This document shows, piece after piece, positions 7,448-14,986 of a stretch of DNA of 64,000 bases. Position 1 is the stretch's first letter. Every line of letters starts with the position of its first letter. Source of the stretch: JAIBJN01 sp035461525 (GTDB lineage: Bacteria > Actinomycetota > Thermoleophilia > Gaiellales > Gaiellaceae); contig DATHVD010000050.1 of NCBI GenBank assembly GCA_035461525.1, positions 5,035-69,034 on the forward strand, written 5' to 3'. The notes under the pieces were generated by a model. The model saw only the letters and a list, made by a program, of their open reading frames with translations, had not been told where the DNA came from and ran no database searches. A program made the position numbers and the translations under genes.

Positions 7448-7597
7448 CTAGCCGCAGCAGCCCTCCTTGTAGCGGCAAGCGAGGCAGTGCCAGCTGGCCT
7501 TCGTCCAGGTCATCTCCGCGCCGCAGCGGGGGCACGTCGCCTCGGCCTCGGCCTCGTCGGCCGGGAGCCGGCATTCCGCTGCGGGCGGACGGCTCAC
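7448..7597 (-). CDS. Small zinc-ribbon protein
   Basis: 49-residue protein with one putative zinc site, CPRCGAEMTW...CLACRYKEGCCG (CxxC, then CxxC about 14 residues later, plus a terminal CC pair). Such single ribbons often bind nucleic acid or serve as a domain of larger machines; the role is not known. The GTG at 7597 overlaps the guaA stop (GTGA), so expression is tied to guanine nucleotide synthesis. Confidence 0.72.
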   Translation of the reverse strand: MSRPPAAECRLPADEAEAEATCPRCGAEMTWTKASWHCLACRYKEGCCG

Positions 7598-9174
7598 TCC
7601 CACTCGATCGTCGCGGGCGGCTTCGAGGAGAGGTCGAGCGCGACGCGGTTCACGGCGGGGATCTCGTTGATGATCCGGCTCGAGATCGTCTCGAGCAGGT
7701 CGTAGGGCAGCCGCGCCCAGTCGGCCGTCATGGCGTCCTCCGACGTGACCGCGCGGATGACGATCGGGTACGCGTACGTCCGCTCGTCGCCCTGGACGCC
7801 GACCGAGCGGACGGCCGGGAGAACCGCGAAGCACTGCCAGAGCTCCCGGTAGAGGCCGGCGCGGCGGATCTCCTCGAGGAGGACGGCGTCGGCCTCGCGC
7901 AGGATCTCGAGCCGCTCCTCCGTGACCTCGCCGATGATCCGGATGGCAAGGCCGGGACCCGGGAAGGGGTGGCGCCAGACCATCTCCTCCGGGAGGCCGA
8001 GCTCCTCGCCGACGCGGCGCACCTCGTCCTTGAAGAGCATCCGCAGCGGCTCGACCAGCTCCAGGTCCATCACCTCGGGGAGGCCGCCGACGTTGTGGTG
8101 CGACTTGATCGTCGCCGCGACGCCGTCGTCCGAGCCGCCCGACTCGATCACGTCCGAGTAAAGGGTTCCCTGCACGAGGTAGCGCACGTCCCCGAGCGTC
8201 CGCGCCTCCTCCTCGAAGACGCGGATGAACGCCTCGCCGATCGCCTTGCGCTTCTCCTCGGGGTCGGCGACGCCCGCGAGCCGCGCGAGGAAGCGCTCGC
8301 GCGCGTCGACGTGGATGAGCGGGACGTGGAAGTGGCGCCCGAAGGTCTCGACCACCTGGGCGGCCTCGTCCTTGCGGAGGAGGCCGTGGTCGACGAACAC
8401 GCAGGTCAGCTGGTCGCCCACGGCCTTGTGGACGAGGAGCGCGGCGACCGCCGAGTCGACTCCGCCCGAGAGCCCGCAGAGGACGCGCTCGCCGCCCACT
8501 TGCGCGCGGATCCGCGCGACCTCCTCCTCGATGACTGCGGCGGCCGTCCACACGGGCGGGGCGCCGGCGACCCGGTAGAGAAAGTTCTTGAGGATGCCCG
8601 TGCCGTGCTCGGTGTGGAGCACCTCGGGGTGAAACTGGACGCCGTAGAGGCCGCGCCCGTGATCCTCGAAGGCGGCGATGGGCGCCGAGGGGGAGGCCGC
8701 GGTCACGCGCGCTCCCACGGGCGCCGCGGTCACGGAGTCGCGGTGGCTCATCCACGTCGCCTGCTCGGGCGGGAGTCCCGCGAAGAGCTCGGAGTCGGTC
8801 TCGGCGCGGACGTCGGCGCGGCCGAACTCGGAGAGGTTCGTGCGCTCGACCGTGCCGCCGAGCTCGAGCGCCATCAGCTGCATCCCGTAGCAGATGCCGA
8901 GCACGGGAACCCCGAGCTCGAAGATGCCCGGGTCGGCGTGCGGAGCGCCGTCGGCGTACACGGAGGCCGGGCCGCCGGAGAGCACGAGCGCGAGCGGCCG
9001 CCGCGCGGCGAGCGCGGCCGGCGAGGTCGTGTGGTGGACGATCTCCGAGTAGACGCGGCACTCGCGCACGCGCCGGGCGATGAGCTGCGAGTACTGGCCG
9101 CCGAAGTCGACGACGAGGACGGGACGCTCTTCCGGGGCGGGCTCGGGGACCGGGAGCGGGACGACCTCGCCCAC
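7594..9174 (-). CDS. guaA: GMP synthase (glutamine-hydrolysing)
   Basis: Amidates XMP to GMP, the last step of guanine nucleotide synthesis. The 526-residue protein has the class I amidotransferase domain first (VLVVDFGGQYSQLIARRVRE, nucleophile in GVPVLGICYGMQLM, catalytic His/Glu in VQFHPEVLHTEHG), then the PP-loop ATP pyrophosphatase (VLCGLSGGVDSAVAALL) and the dimerisation domain ending VALDLSSKPPATIEWE. The GTG at 9174 shares one base with the guaB stop. This is the classical guaB-guaA operon. Confidence 0.97.
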   Translation of the reverse strand: MGEVVPLPVPEPAPEERPVLVVDFGGQYSQLIARRVRECRVYSEIVHHTTSPAALAARRPLALVLSGGPASVYADGAPHADPGIFELGVPVLGICYGMQLMALELGGTVERTNLSEFGRADVRAETDSELFAGLPPEQATWMSHRDSVTAAPVGARVTAASPSAPIAAFEDHGRGLYGVQFHPEVLHTEHGTGILKNFLYRVAGAPPVWTAAAVIEEEVARIRAQVGGERVLCGLSGGVDSAVAALLVHKAVGDQLTCVFVDHGLLRKDEAAQVVETFGRHFHVPLIHVDARERFLARLAGVADPEEKRKAIGEAFIRVFEEEARTLGDVRYLVQGTLYSDVIESGGSDDGVAATIKSHHNVGGLPEVMDLELVEPLRMLFKDEVRRVGEELGLPEEMVWRHPFPGPGLAIRIIGEVTEERLEILREADAVLLEEIRRAGLYRELWQCFAVLPAVRSVGVQGDERTYAYPIVIRAVTSEDAMTADWARLPYDLLETISSRIINEIPAVNRVALDLSSKPPATIEWE

Positions 9175-10685
9175 TACCGACCGGGCCTGTAGTTGGGCGC
9201 TTCCTTGACGATGGAGACGTCGTGCGGGTGGCTCTCGCGCTGGCCCGCGGCCGTGACGCGGACGAAGCGGGCCTCCTTCAGCTCCTCGACCGTGGCGGCG
9301 CCGCAGTAGCCCATGGCCTGGCGCACGCCGCCGACGAGCTGGTGGACGACGTTGCGAAGCGGGCCCTTGTACGCGACCCGCGCCTCGATGCCCTCGGGCA
9401 CGAGCTTCGCGACCTCGTCCACGTCCTGCTGGAAGTAGCGGTCGCTCGAGTGCCGGGCCCGCATCGCCCCGACGGAGCCCATGCCGCGGTACTCCTTGAA
9501 CTGCTCGCCCTGGTGGAAGACGATCTCGCCCGGGCTCTCGTCCGTGCCGGCGAGAAGGCCGCCGAGCATGACCGTGTCGGCGCCGGCGGCGAGGGCCTTC
9601 GCCACGTCGCCCGAGAACTGGATGCCACCGTCGGCGACGAGCGGCACGCCGTGGCGGGCTGCGACCTGGGCGCAATCGTAGATCGCCGTCACCTGCGGGA
9701 CACCGATGCCGGCGACGACCCTCGTCGTGCAGATCGCGCCCGGGCCCATGCCGACCTTGACGGCGTCGGCGCCGACGTCCACGAGAGCCTCGGCCGCCTC
9801 GGGCGTGGCCACGTTCCCGGCGATCACGGGCACGTCGTGGCGCGCCTTCAGCTCGCGCACCGCGTCGAGCACGCCGACGGAGTGGCCGTGGGAGGTGTCG
9901 ACGACGAGCACGTCCACGTCCTCCGCGACGAGGGCGGCCGCGCGCTCGAGGCCTTCGACGCCGGTGCCCACCGCGGCCGCGACGCGCAGGCGGCCCTGGT
10001 CGTCCTTGGTCGCGAGCGGGAAGCGAATGCGCTTCTCGATGTCCTTGACCGTGATGAGGCCCTTGAGCCGCCCGTCGGCGTCGACGACTGGGAGCTTCTC
10101 GATCTTGTGCTCGTGGAGGACGGCGCGCGCCTCCTCGAGCGTCGTCCCCACCGGGACGGTGACGAGGTCGCGCGCGGTCATGAGGTCGGAGACCAGCAGG
10201 CTCGTGTCGTCCTCGAAGCGGAGGTCGCGGTTCGTGAGGATGCCGACGAGGCGGCCGTCCTCGTCTGTGATCGGGACGCCTGAGATCCGGTACGTGGACA
10301 TGAGCTCGAGCGCCTGCGCGACGGGCGCGCCGGGCGGGAGCGTCACCGGCTCGACGATCATCCCCGCCTCGGAGCGCTTGACTTTGTCCACCTCGGCCGC
10401 CTGCGCGTCGACCGGCAGGTTGCGGTGGACGACGCCGATGCCGCCCTCGCGCGCGAGCGCGATCGCCATCCGCGCCTCGGTGACCGTGTCCATCGCCGCC
10501 GAGACGATCGGGATCTCGAGCTCGATCGCGCGCGTCAGGCGCGTTCGCGTCGAGACCTCGCCCGGGAGCACGCTCGAGGCGGCGGGGACGAGAAGCACGT
10601 CGCCGAAGGTGAGGCCCTCCTTGGCGAACTTGCGCTCAAGGGTCAGGAGCCGCTCGATCTCCTCCTGACGCAGCGCGACGCTCAC
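9174..10685 (-). CDS. guaB: Inosine-5'-monophosphate dehydrogenase
   Basis: Oxidises IMP to XMP with NAD+, the committed step to GMP. The 503 residues comprise a TIM barrel interrupted by two CBS domains (about residues 100-215, e.g. MSTYRISGVPITDEDGRLVGILTNRD and HKIEKLPVVDADGRLKGLITVKD). The catalytic loop GMGPGAICTTRVV holds the nucleophilic Cys, and the flap block GSVGAMRARHSSDRYFQ follows. The start GTG at 10685 has TACGAT 9 nt upstream, consistent with a very short or absent leader. First gene of the guaBA operon. Confidence 0.97.
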   Translation of the reverse strand: MSVALRQEEIERLLTLERKFAKEGLTFGDVLLVPAASSVLPGEVSTRTRLTRAIELEIPIVSAAMDTVTEARMAIALAREGGIGVVHRNLPVDAQAAEVDKVKRSEAGMIVEPVTLPPGAPVAQALELMSTYRISGVPITDEDGRLVGILTNRDLRFEDDTSLLVSDLMTARDLVTVPVGTTLEEARAVLHEHKIEKLPVVDADGRLKGLITVKDIEKRIRFPLATKDDQGRLRVAAAVGTGVEGLERAAALVAEDVDVLVVDTSHGHSVGVLDAVRELKARHDVPVIAGNVATPEAAEALVDVGADAVKVGMGPGAICTTRVVAGIGVPQVTAIYDCAQVAARHGVPLVADGGIQFSGDVAKALAAGADTVMLGGLLAGTDESPGEIVFHQGEQFKEYRGMGSVGAMRARHSSDRYFQQDVDEVAKLVPEGIEARVAYKGPLRNVVHQLVGGVRQAMGYCGAATVEELKEARFVRVTAAGQRESHPHDVSIVKEAPNYRPGR

Positions 10686-10728
10686 CTTGGAGCGATCGTA
10701 CCAGCCGGCTCCGCCGGCCCCGACGGAC

Positions 10729-11682
10729 CTACTGCGCGACGCGCTCGAGGCGCTCGAGCTCGACCAGCGGCGCGAGCCTGCTCGCCTCGCGCGGGTCGAA
10801 GCGGCCGGCGCCGGCCTCGAGCACCGAGGCTGCGCCGGCGGCCACGGCCGAGCGCACGGCGTCCTCGAAGGAGCGGCCGTCGACGCGGGCGGCGAGGAAG
10901 CCGGCGAGGAGCGTGTCGCCGGCGCCGACCGTCGAGACCGGCTCGACCTGGGGCGCGACCGCGCGGACGCGGATCTCGGTGCGGTCCTCGCGCAGGAGGG
11001 CGTAGCACCCGGTCGGGAGCGTGATGAGGACGTTCCGGGCGCCCAGCTCGGCGATGGCGTCGAGCCCCGCGACGAGGTCCTCCTCGTCCACGAACTCGTG
11101 GCCGACGAGTGCCTCCGCCTCCCGCTGGTTGGGGGAGACGAGGTACGGCTCGCCCTCGACCGCCAGGCGCAGCGGCTCTCCCTCGGCGTCCACGACGGCC
11201 AGGAGCTGGCGACGATCGAGGTCGCGCACCAGCTCCCCGTAGAACTCGGGGTCGACGCCGCGCGGGAGCGAGCCCGCGACGACGACGAACTCGGCCCGTT
11301 GAGCCAGGTACGCGACCTTCTCGCGCAGGATCTCGAGCTCCTCGGCGGCGACGTCGGGCCCCCACTCGTAGATCTCGGTGTACGCGTTCGAGGTGGGGTC
11401 GAGCACGGCGATCGACGTGCGGGACTCGTGCCTGATCCGGACGAAGTCGTTGAGGATCCCCTCGCTCGTCAGCCCCTCGACGAGCAGCGTGCCGGTCTTG
11501 CCGCCCGCAAGCCCGGTGCAGACGACCGGGGCGCCGAGGAGCTTGAGCGCCCGTGCGACGTTGATGCCCTTCCCTCCGGCGCTCGGGAAGCCGACGCTCG
11601 CCCGGTGACGCTGGCCCGGCTGGAAGTTGGGCACGACCAGCGTCCGGTCGATTGCTGCGTTGAGCGTGACTGTGACGATCAT
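10729..11682 (-). CDS. fruK: PfkB-family sugar kinase, 1-phosphofructokinase type
   Basis: Probable ATP-dependent kinase making fructose-1,6-bisphosphate from fructose-1-phosphate. The 317-residue protein starts MIVTVTLNAAIDRTLVVPNF, a start shared by FruK and tagatose-6-phosphate kinases. It has the first PfkB signature AGGKGINVARALKLLG and the second VSTVGAGDTLLAGFLA with the catalytic Asp. No PTS fructose genes are adjacent, so the substrate is inferred; tagatose-6-phosphate or 6-phosphofructokinase 2 activity is possible. It stands alone between guaB and a small hypothetical gene. Confidence 0.85.
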   Translation of the reverse strand: MIVTVTLNAAIDRTLVVPNFQPGQRHRASVGFPSAGGKGINVARALKLLGAPVVCTGLAGGKTGTLLVEGLTSEGILNDFVRIRHESRTSIAVLDPTSNAYTEIYEWGPDVAAEELEILREKVAYLAQRAEFVVVAGSLPRGVDPEFYGELVRDLDRRQLLAVVDAEGEPLRLAVEGEPYLVSPNQREAEALVGHEFVDEEDLVAGLDAIAELGARNVLITLPTGCYALLREDRTEIRVRAVAPQVEPVSTVGAGDTLLAGFLAARVDGRSFEDAVRSAVAAGAASVLEAGAGRFDPREASRLAPLVELERLERVAQ

Positions 11683-11719
11683 CCGACTGCGGCGGCAACC
11701 CCCGCGACGATCCTACCCA

Positions 11720-12175
11720 CTAGACGGCCCAGCGGCGGTAGAGCGCCCGCGAGCGCGGGCCGAGGAGGGTCTCGGCGGCCGCGACGACCACGTCGTCCGA
11801 GTGGAAGGGGCCGAAGACGTCGGCGTCGAGGAGCTCCCGCACCGCGGGATCCTCGCTCGAGGCGAGCGCCTCGAGCACGGGGTAGGCGCGCTCGAGCGCG
11901 GCGACCTCGGCGACGTCCGCCTCGCGGAGGATGACCGCCCGTTGGAGGCGCAGGAGGTAGCGGCCGAGCGCGCCCGCGGCCGCCTTGGGGCGGTCGCGGC
12001 GGGCGGCCACGGCCTGGAGCTCGGGCGACTCCGCGAACCCGGGCACGGCTTCGCGGAGGTAGTCCGGCAGGCGCTCGAGATCGGCCGGAAGCGGCGGCGG
12101 CTCCCCGGCCGGCGCCGAGCCTGCGGCCACGATCTCGCGCGATCCCAGGAAGCGTCGCACGATTCGGCCCGCCAT
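11720..12175 (-). CDS. Hypothetical protein
   Basis: 151 residues, mostly predicted helical, with no recognised domain. After a basic N-terminus (MAGRIVRRFLGSRE) there is a Pro-rich spacer, then alternating charged and Ala/Leu-rich helices. It has no signal peptide or membrane segment. Its ATG overlaps the stop of the upstream carboxypeptidase gene (TGATG), so the two are coupled, but a cell-wall role is only a guess. Confidence 0.65.
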   Translation of the reverse strand: MAGRIVRRFLGSREIVAAGSAPAGEPPPLPADLERLPDYLREAVPGFAESPELQAVAARRDRPKAAAGALGRYLLRLQRAVILREADVAEVAALERAYPVLEALASSEDPAVRELLDADVFGPFHSDDVVVAAAETLLGPRSRALYRRWAV

Positions 12176-13329
12176 CAGATCCCCGGGACGATCGCGCTCA
12201 GCATCGAGCCTGCCGCGGAGACGGCTCGGTCCGTGTACCAGCCGACGCGCGTTCGCAGGTCGGGCGCCTCGACGTCGCGCGTGGCGACGAGCTCGGTGCG
12301 CGCCACCTCGCGACCGTCGAGCGTGACGATCACCTCGCCGAGCACCTGGCCCCGCCTGACCGGGAGCTCGACCATGGCGGGGGCGACCACCCGCTCGACG
12401 AACTCGGCCCCGCTTCCGAGCCGGACGATCCGCGAGGCGCCCTCGGCGGCGGCGAGCCCGAGCCGCTCGTCCGAGAAGGGGATCGCGGCGGTTGCGTACC
12501 GCTCGCCCTCGCGCACGAGCGTGAAGCGAGCGTACTGGGCGAAGCCCCAGTCGAGGATCTCAGCCAGGTCGGCGTTCCGACGCTCGCGGGAAGGGCTGCC
12601 GAGGATGACGGCGTAGAGGGTCGTGCCGCCGCGGCGGGCCGCGACCACCTGCGACCAGCCGGCCCTGTTCGTGTGCCCGGTCTTCACCCCGAAGGTCCCC
12701 GGGTAGCTCCAGAGGAGGTCGTTCCAGCTCAGGAGCGAGCGGTTGCCCGCGATCGCGATCCTCTTCGTCCCCGAGAGCTTGCGGATGAGCGGCAGGCCCA
12801 TGGAGACGCGGGCGAGCCTGAACACGTCCTCGGCGGTCGAATAGTGCCGCGGGCGGTCGAGGCCGTCCGGCCGGACGAAGTTCGTGTCTTCGAGCCCCAG
12901 CTCGTCCGCCTTCCGATTCATGAGCCGGACGAAGCGCTCGACGTTCCCGCCGGCGTGCGCCGCGAGGGCGAAGGCGGCGTCGTTGGCGCTCTGGACGAGA
13001 GCGGCGGCGACGAGGTCGCGAACGAGGAGCTGTTCTCCCGGGGCAAGGTAGATCGACGAGCCGCCCTGGCCGACCGCCCGAGGGGCGACGGTCGCCGTTT
13101 CGCCCGGGCGCGCCTGCTCGAGGGCGACGAGCGCCGTCATCAGCTTCGTGATGCTCGCCATCGGCAGCCGGCGGTCGGCGTTCTCCGCGTGGAGCACGTC
13201 CCCGGTGCGGCCGTCCGCGACGAGCACGGCGCGGGCCTCGACGGGCGGCGGCGCGGCCGCGAGCGCCGGCGCCGCCCACGCCGCGAGAGCGGCGAGCGCG
13301 ACGAGGAGGACGGTGAAATGCGTGCGCAC
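12175..13329 (-). CDS. D-alanyl-D-alanine carboxypeptidase (peptidase S11 family)
   Basis: Exported penicillin-binding protein that trims the terminal D-Ala of peptidoglycan stem peptides. The precursor has a signal peptide (VRTHFTVLLVALAALAAWAA). The three active-site motifs are present in order: SxxK in MASITKLM, SxN in QSANDAA, and KTG in FGVKTGHTNR. A C-terminal beta domain (about residues 275-365) and a terminal hydrophobic/amphipathic stretch fit DacA/DacF types. A TTG 9 nt further upstream is in frame; the GTG at 13329 gives a cleaner signal peptide and lies 10 nt after TATAGC. Confidence 0.92.
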   Translation of the reverse strand: MRTHFTVLLVALAALAAWAAPALAAAPPPVEARAVLVADGRTGDVLHAENADRRLPMASITKLMTALVALEQARPGETATVAPRAVGQGGSSIYLAPGEQLLVRDLVAAALVQSANDAAFALAAHAGGNVERFVRLMNRKADELGLEDTNFVRPDGLDRPRHYSTAEDVFRLARVSMGLPLIRKLSGTKRIAIAGNRSLLSWNDLLWSYPGTFGVKTGHTNRAGWSQVVAARRGGTTLYAVILGSPSRERRNADLAEILDWGFAQYARFTLVREGERYATAAIPFSDERLGLAAAEGASRIVRLGSGAEFVERVVAPAMVELPVRRGQVLGEVIVTLDGREVARTELVATRDVEAPDLRTRVGWYTDRAVSAAGSMLSAIVPGI

Positions 13330-13355
13330 GACCGTCAAGGCTATAACTCGTGGGG

Positions 13356-13697
13356 ATGGCGGCGGAGGAGCCTGGTTCCAAGCCCGAGCGCGTTCGCGGC
13401 GTCGAACGGTCGCTGCAGGTGCGCCTGGGCGAGCTGGGCGGGTTCGAGCTGCGGCCGACGCGCGTCTTCCTCTGGAACGGCGAGCGCGAGCGGAACGAGC
13501 GGGTGCTGCCGCTCGGGAGTCCCCCGAAGAGCCTGGAGATCGCGCGCCGACCGCGGGAGCTGCACGCCGGCGCCGTCGAGGTGCGGACGCTCGGGAACCC
13601 GCTCCTGACGATCGCCCTCGCCGGCGTGCACGCGGTGCGAAAGCTCCGGGAGCCGAAGCCGCCCGCTACTGGACGCGGATCCGCTGGCGCGGGCTGA
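13356..13697 (+). CDS. Hypothetical protein, divergent to the carboxypeptidase
   Basis: 113 residues, no known family. The central part looks like a compact beta-rich domain (VRLGELGGFELRPTRVFLWN, later VEVRTLGNPLLTIALAG), flanked by charged ends. The ATG is 8 nt after TATAAC, which overlaps the TATAGC hexamer of the divergent carboxypeptidase gene on the other strand. Its 3' end overlaps the convergent LysM gene by 32 bp. The opposite-strand reading of this region looks like low-complexity shadow sequence, so this frame is preferred. Confidence 0.55.
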   Translation: MAAEEPGSKPERVRGVERSLQVRLGELGGFELRPTRVFLWNGERERNERVLPLGSPPKSLEIARRPRELHAGAVEVRTLGNPLLTIALAGVHAVRKLREPKPPATGRGSAGAG

Positions 13698-14016
13698 GGG
13701 CGAGCGGGTCGATGCCGGGGTTGAGCTCGAGGAGCGTGCCCACGTCCGTGTCGAAGCGCTCGGCGATCGACTCGAGCGTGTCCCCGGCGCGGACGCGGTA
13801 GAACTGCCGCTCCCGCCCGGGCTCGACGCCGTCCGTGTCCGGCGGCTGCTCGGGCGCGGCGTTCGTGGGCGCGGTCGTCCCGGCGCCGTTCGAGACGGCC
13901 TCGCCGTCCTGCTCGAGACCGCGCTGGACGAGGACCACGAGCACGGTCGCGGCGAGGAAGAACGCGAGCGGGGCCGCGAGCCGGGCGGCCCAGACGCGCA
14001 GGCGCTCGGGGTTCAC
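13666..14016 (-). CDS. LysM-domain membrane protein
   Basis: 116 residues. A short cytoplasmic N-terminus is followed by one hydrophobic helix (APLAFFLAATVLVVLV), a linker rich in Ala, Asn and Pro, and a C-terminal LysM domain (FYRVRAGDTLESIAERFDTD...LLELNPGIDP...QRIRV) that should bind peptidoglycan glycan chains outside the membrane. The GTG start at 14016 overlaps the pyrF stop (GTGA). Coupling to pyrF rather than to wall genes is odd but is common for housekeeping operons here. Confidence 0.85.
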   Translation of the reverse strand: MNPERLRVWAARLAAPLAFFLAATVLVVLVQRGLEQDGEAVSNGAGTTAPTNAAPEQPPDTDGVEPGRERQFYRVRAGDTLESIAERFDTDVGTLLELNPGIDPLALSPRQRIRVQ

Positions 14017-14948
14017 CAGCCGGACACCGCCCAGACCTCGCCGCGCAGGCGGGCCGCCTCGGCGGCCGCGGCCTTGCGCCAGTCGGCCCCGTCGACGCGG
14101 AAGGCGTAGATGACCGACCGGGAGACGGAGACGAGAGCGCTCGCCGGGCCGCTCGTGAAGGCGCGCGCGACGTCCGCCGGCGTCGCCCCCTGCGCGCCGA
14201 CTCCGGGCAGGAGCAGGATCGCCTGCGGCATGAGCCGCCTGGCGACCGCGACGGCGCGCGGATGCGTCGCGCCGACGACGGCGCCGACGCTCGAGAGGCC
14301 CCGCTCGCCCACGAGCTCCCGTCCCCAGTCGGCCACGAGCTCGGCGACCTGGTGCCAGACGGGCCTCCCGTCCGAGAGGGCCGCGTCCTGGATGTCGGCG
14401 CTGCCGGCGTTCGACGTCTTCACGAGGCAGAAGATCCCCGTGCCCGCGCGGCGGCAGGCGGCGAGGAACGGCTCGATCGAGTCGCTGCCCAGGTAGGGGT
14501 TGACGGTGAGCGCGTCCACGCGGGCCCGGCCGTCCTCCTGCCGCTCCAGGTACGCGTCGGCGTAGGCGCGGGCCGTGGAGCCGATGTCGCCGCGCTTGCC
14601 GTCGGCGAGGACGAGTAGGTTCGCGGCGCGCGCATAGTCGCACACCTCCTCGAACGCGCGCAGTCCATCGGCGCCGAGCGTCTCGAAGCACGCGAGCTGC
14701 GGCTTGACGCCGACGACGTACGGCGCCACCGCGTCCACGAGGCCCCGGCAGAACCGGGAGACCGCGTCGGCCGCCGCGCCGCGGCTCAGGTGGACGTCCC
14801 CGCGCAGCTCGACGGGAAGGAGCTCCGGGCGCGGGTCGAGACCGACGAGAAGCTGGGAGCGCTTGAGGTCGACCGCGTCCGCCACGCGGTCGCCGAAGGT
14901 CGCCAGTCCGGCCGCCGGGCGCGCTCCGGCCTCGAGCTCCTGCGCCAT
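14013..14948 (-). CDS. pyrF: Orotidine 5'-phosphate decarboxylase
   Basis: Decarboxylates OMP to UMP, the last step of pyrimidine synthesis. The 311-residue length and the motif VLADGKRGDIGSTARAYA identify the larger (type 2) subfamily found in actinobacteria. Also visible are LLVGLDPRPELLP near the start and VGATHPRAVAVAR and LLPGVGAQGATPADV in the C-terminal half. The ATG at 14948 lies 6 nt after TAAGCT with no Shine-Dalgarno sequence, so it is probably leaderless. pyrE lies 3 kb away on the same strand, separated by unrelated genes. Confidence 0.96.
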   Translation of the reverse strand: MAQELEAGARPAAGLATFGDRVADAVDLKRSQLLVGLDPRPELLPVELRGDVHLSRGAAADAVSRFCRGLVDAVAPYVVGVKPQLACFETLGADGLRAFEEVCDYARAANLLVLADGKRGDIGSTARAYADAYLERQEDGRARVDALTVNPYLGSDSIEPFLAACRRAGTGIFCLVKTSNAGSADIQDAALSDGRPVWHQVAELVADWGRELVGERGLSSVGAVVGATHPRAVAVARRLMPQAILLLPGVGAQGATPADVARAFTSGPASALVSVSRSVIYAFRVDGADWRKAAAAEAARLRGEVWAVSGW

Positions 14949-14986
14949 AGAGGGAGCTTAGACCGCGGCACCGCCGACGTGGCCGG

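Noticed and set aside
13341..13631. Minus-strand gene opposite the hypothetical protein at 13356
   Set aside because: Low-complexity His/Pro/Arg-rich sequence; the plus frame has normal composition and a well-placed -10.
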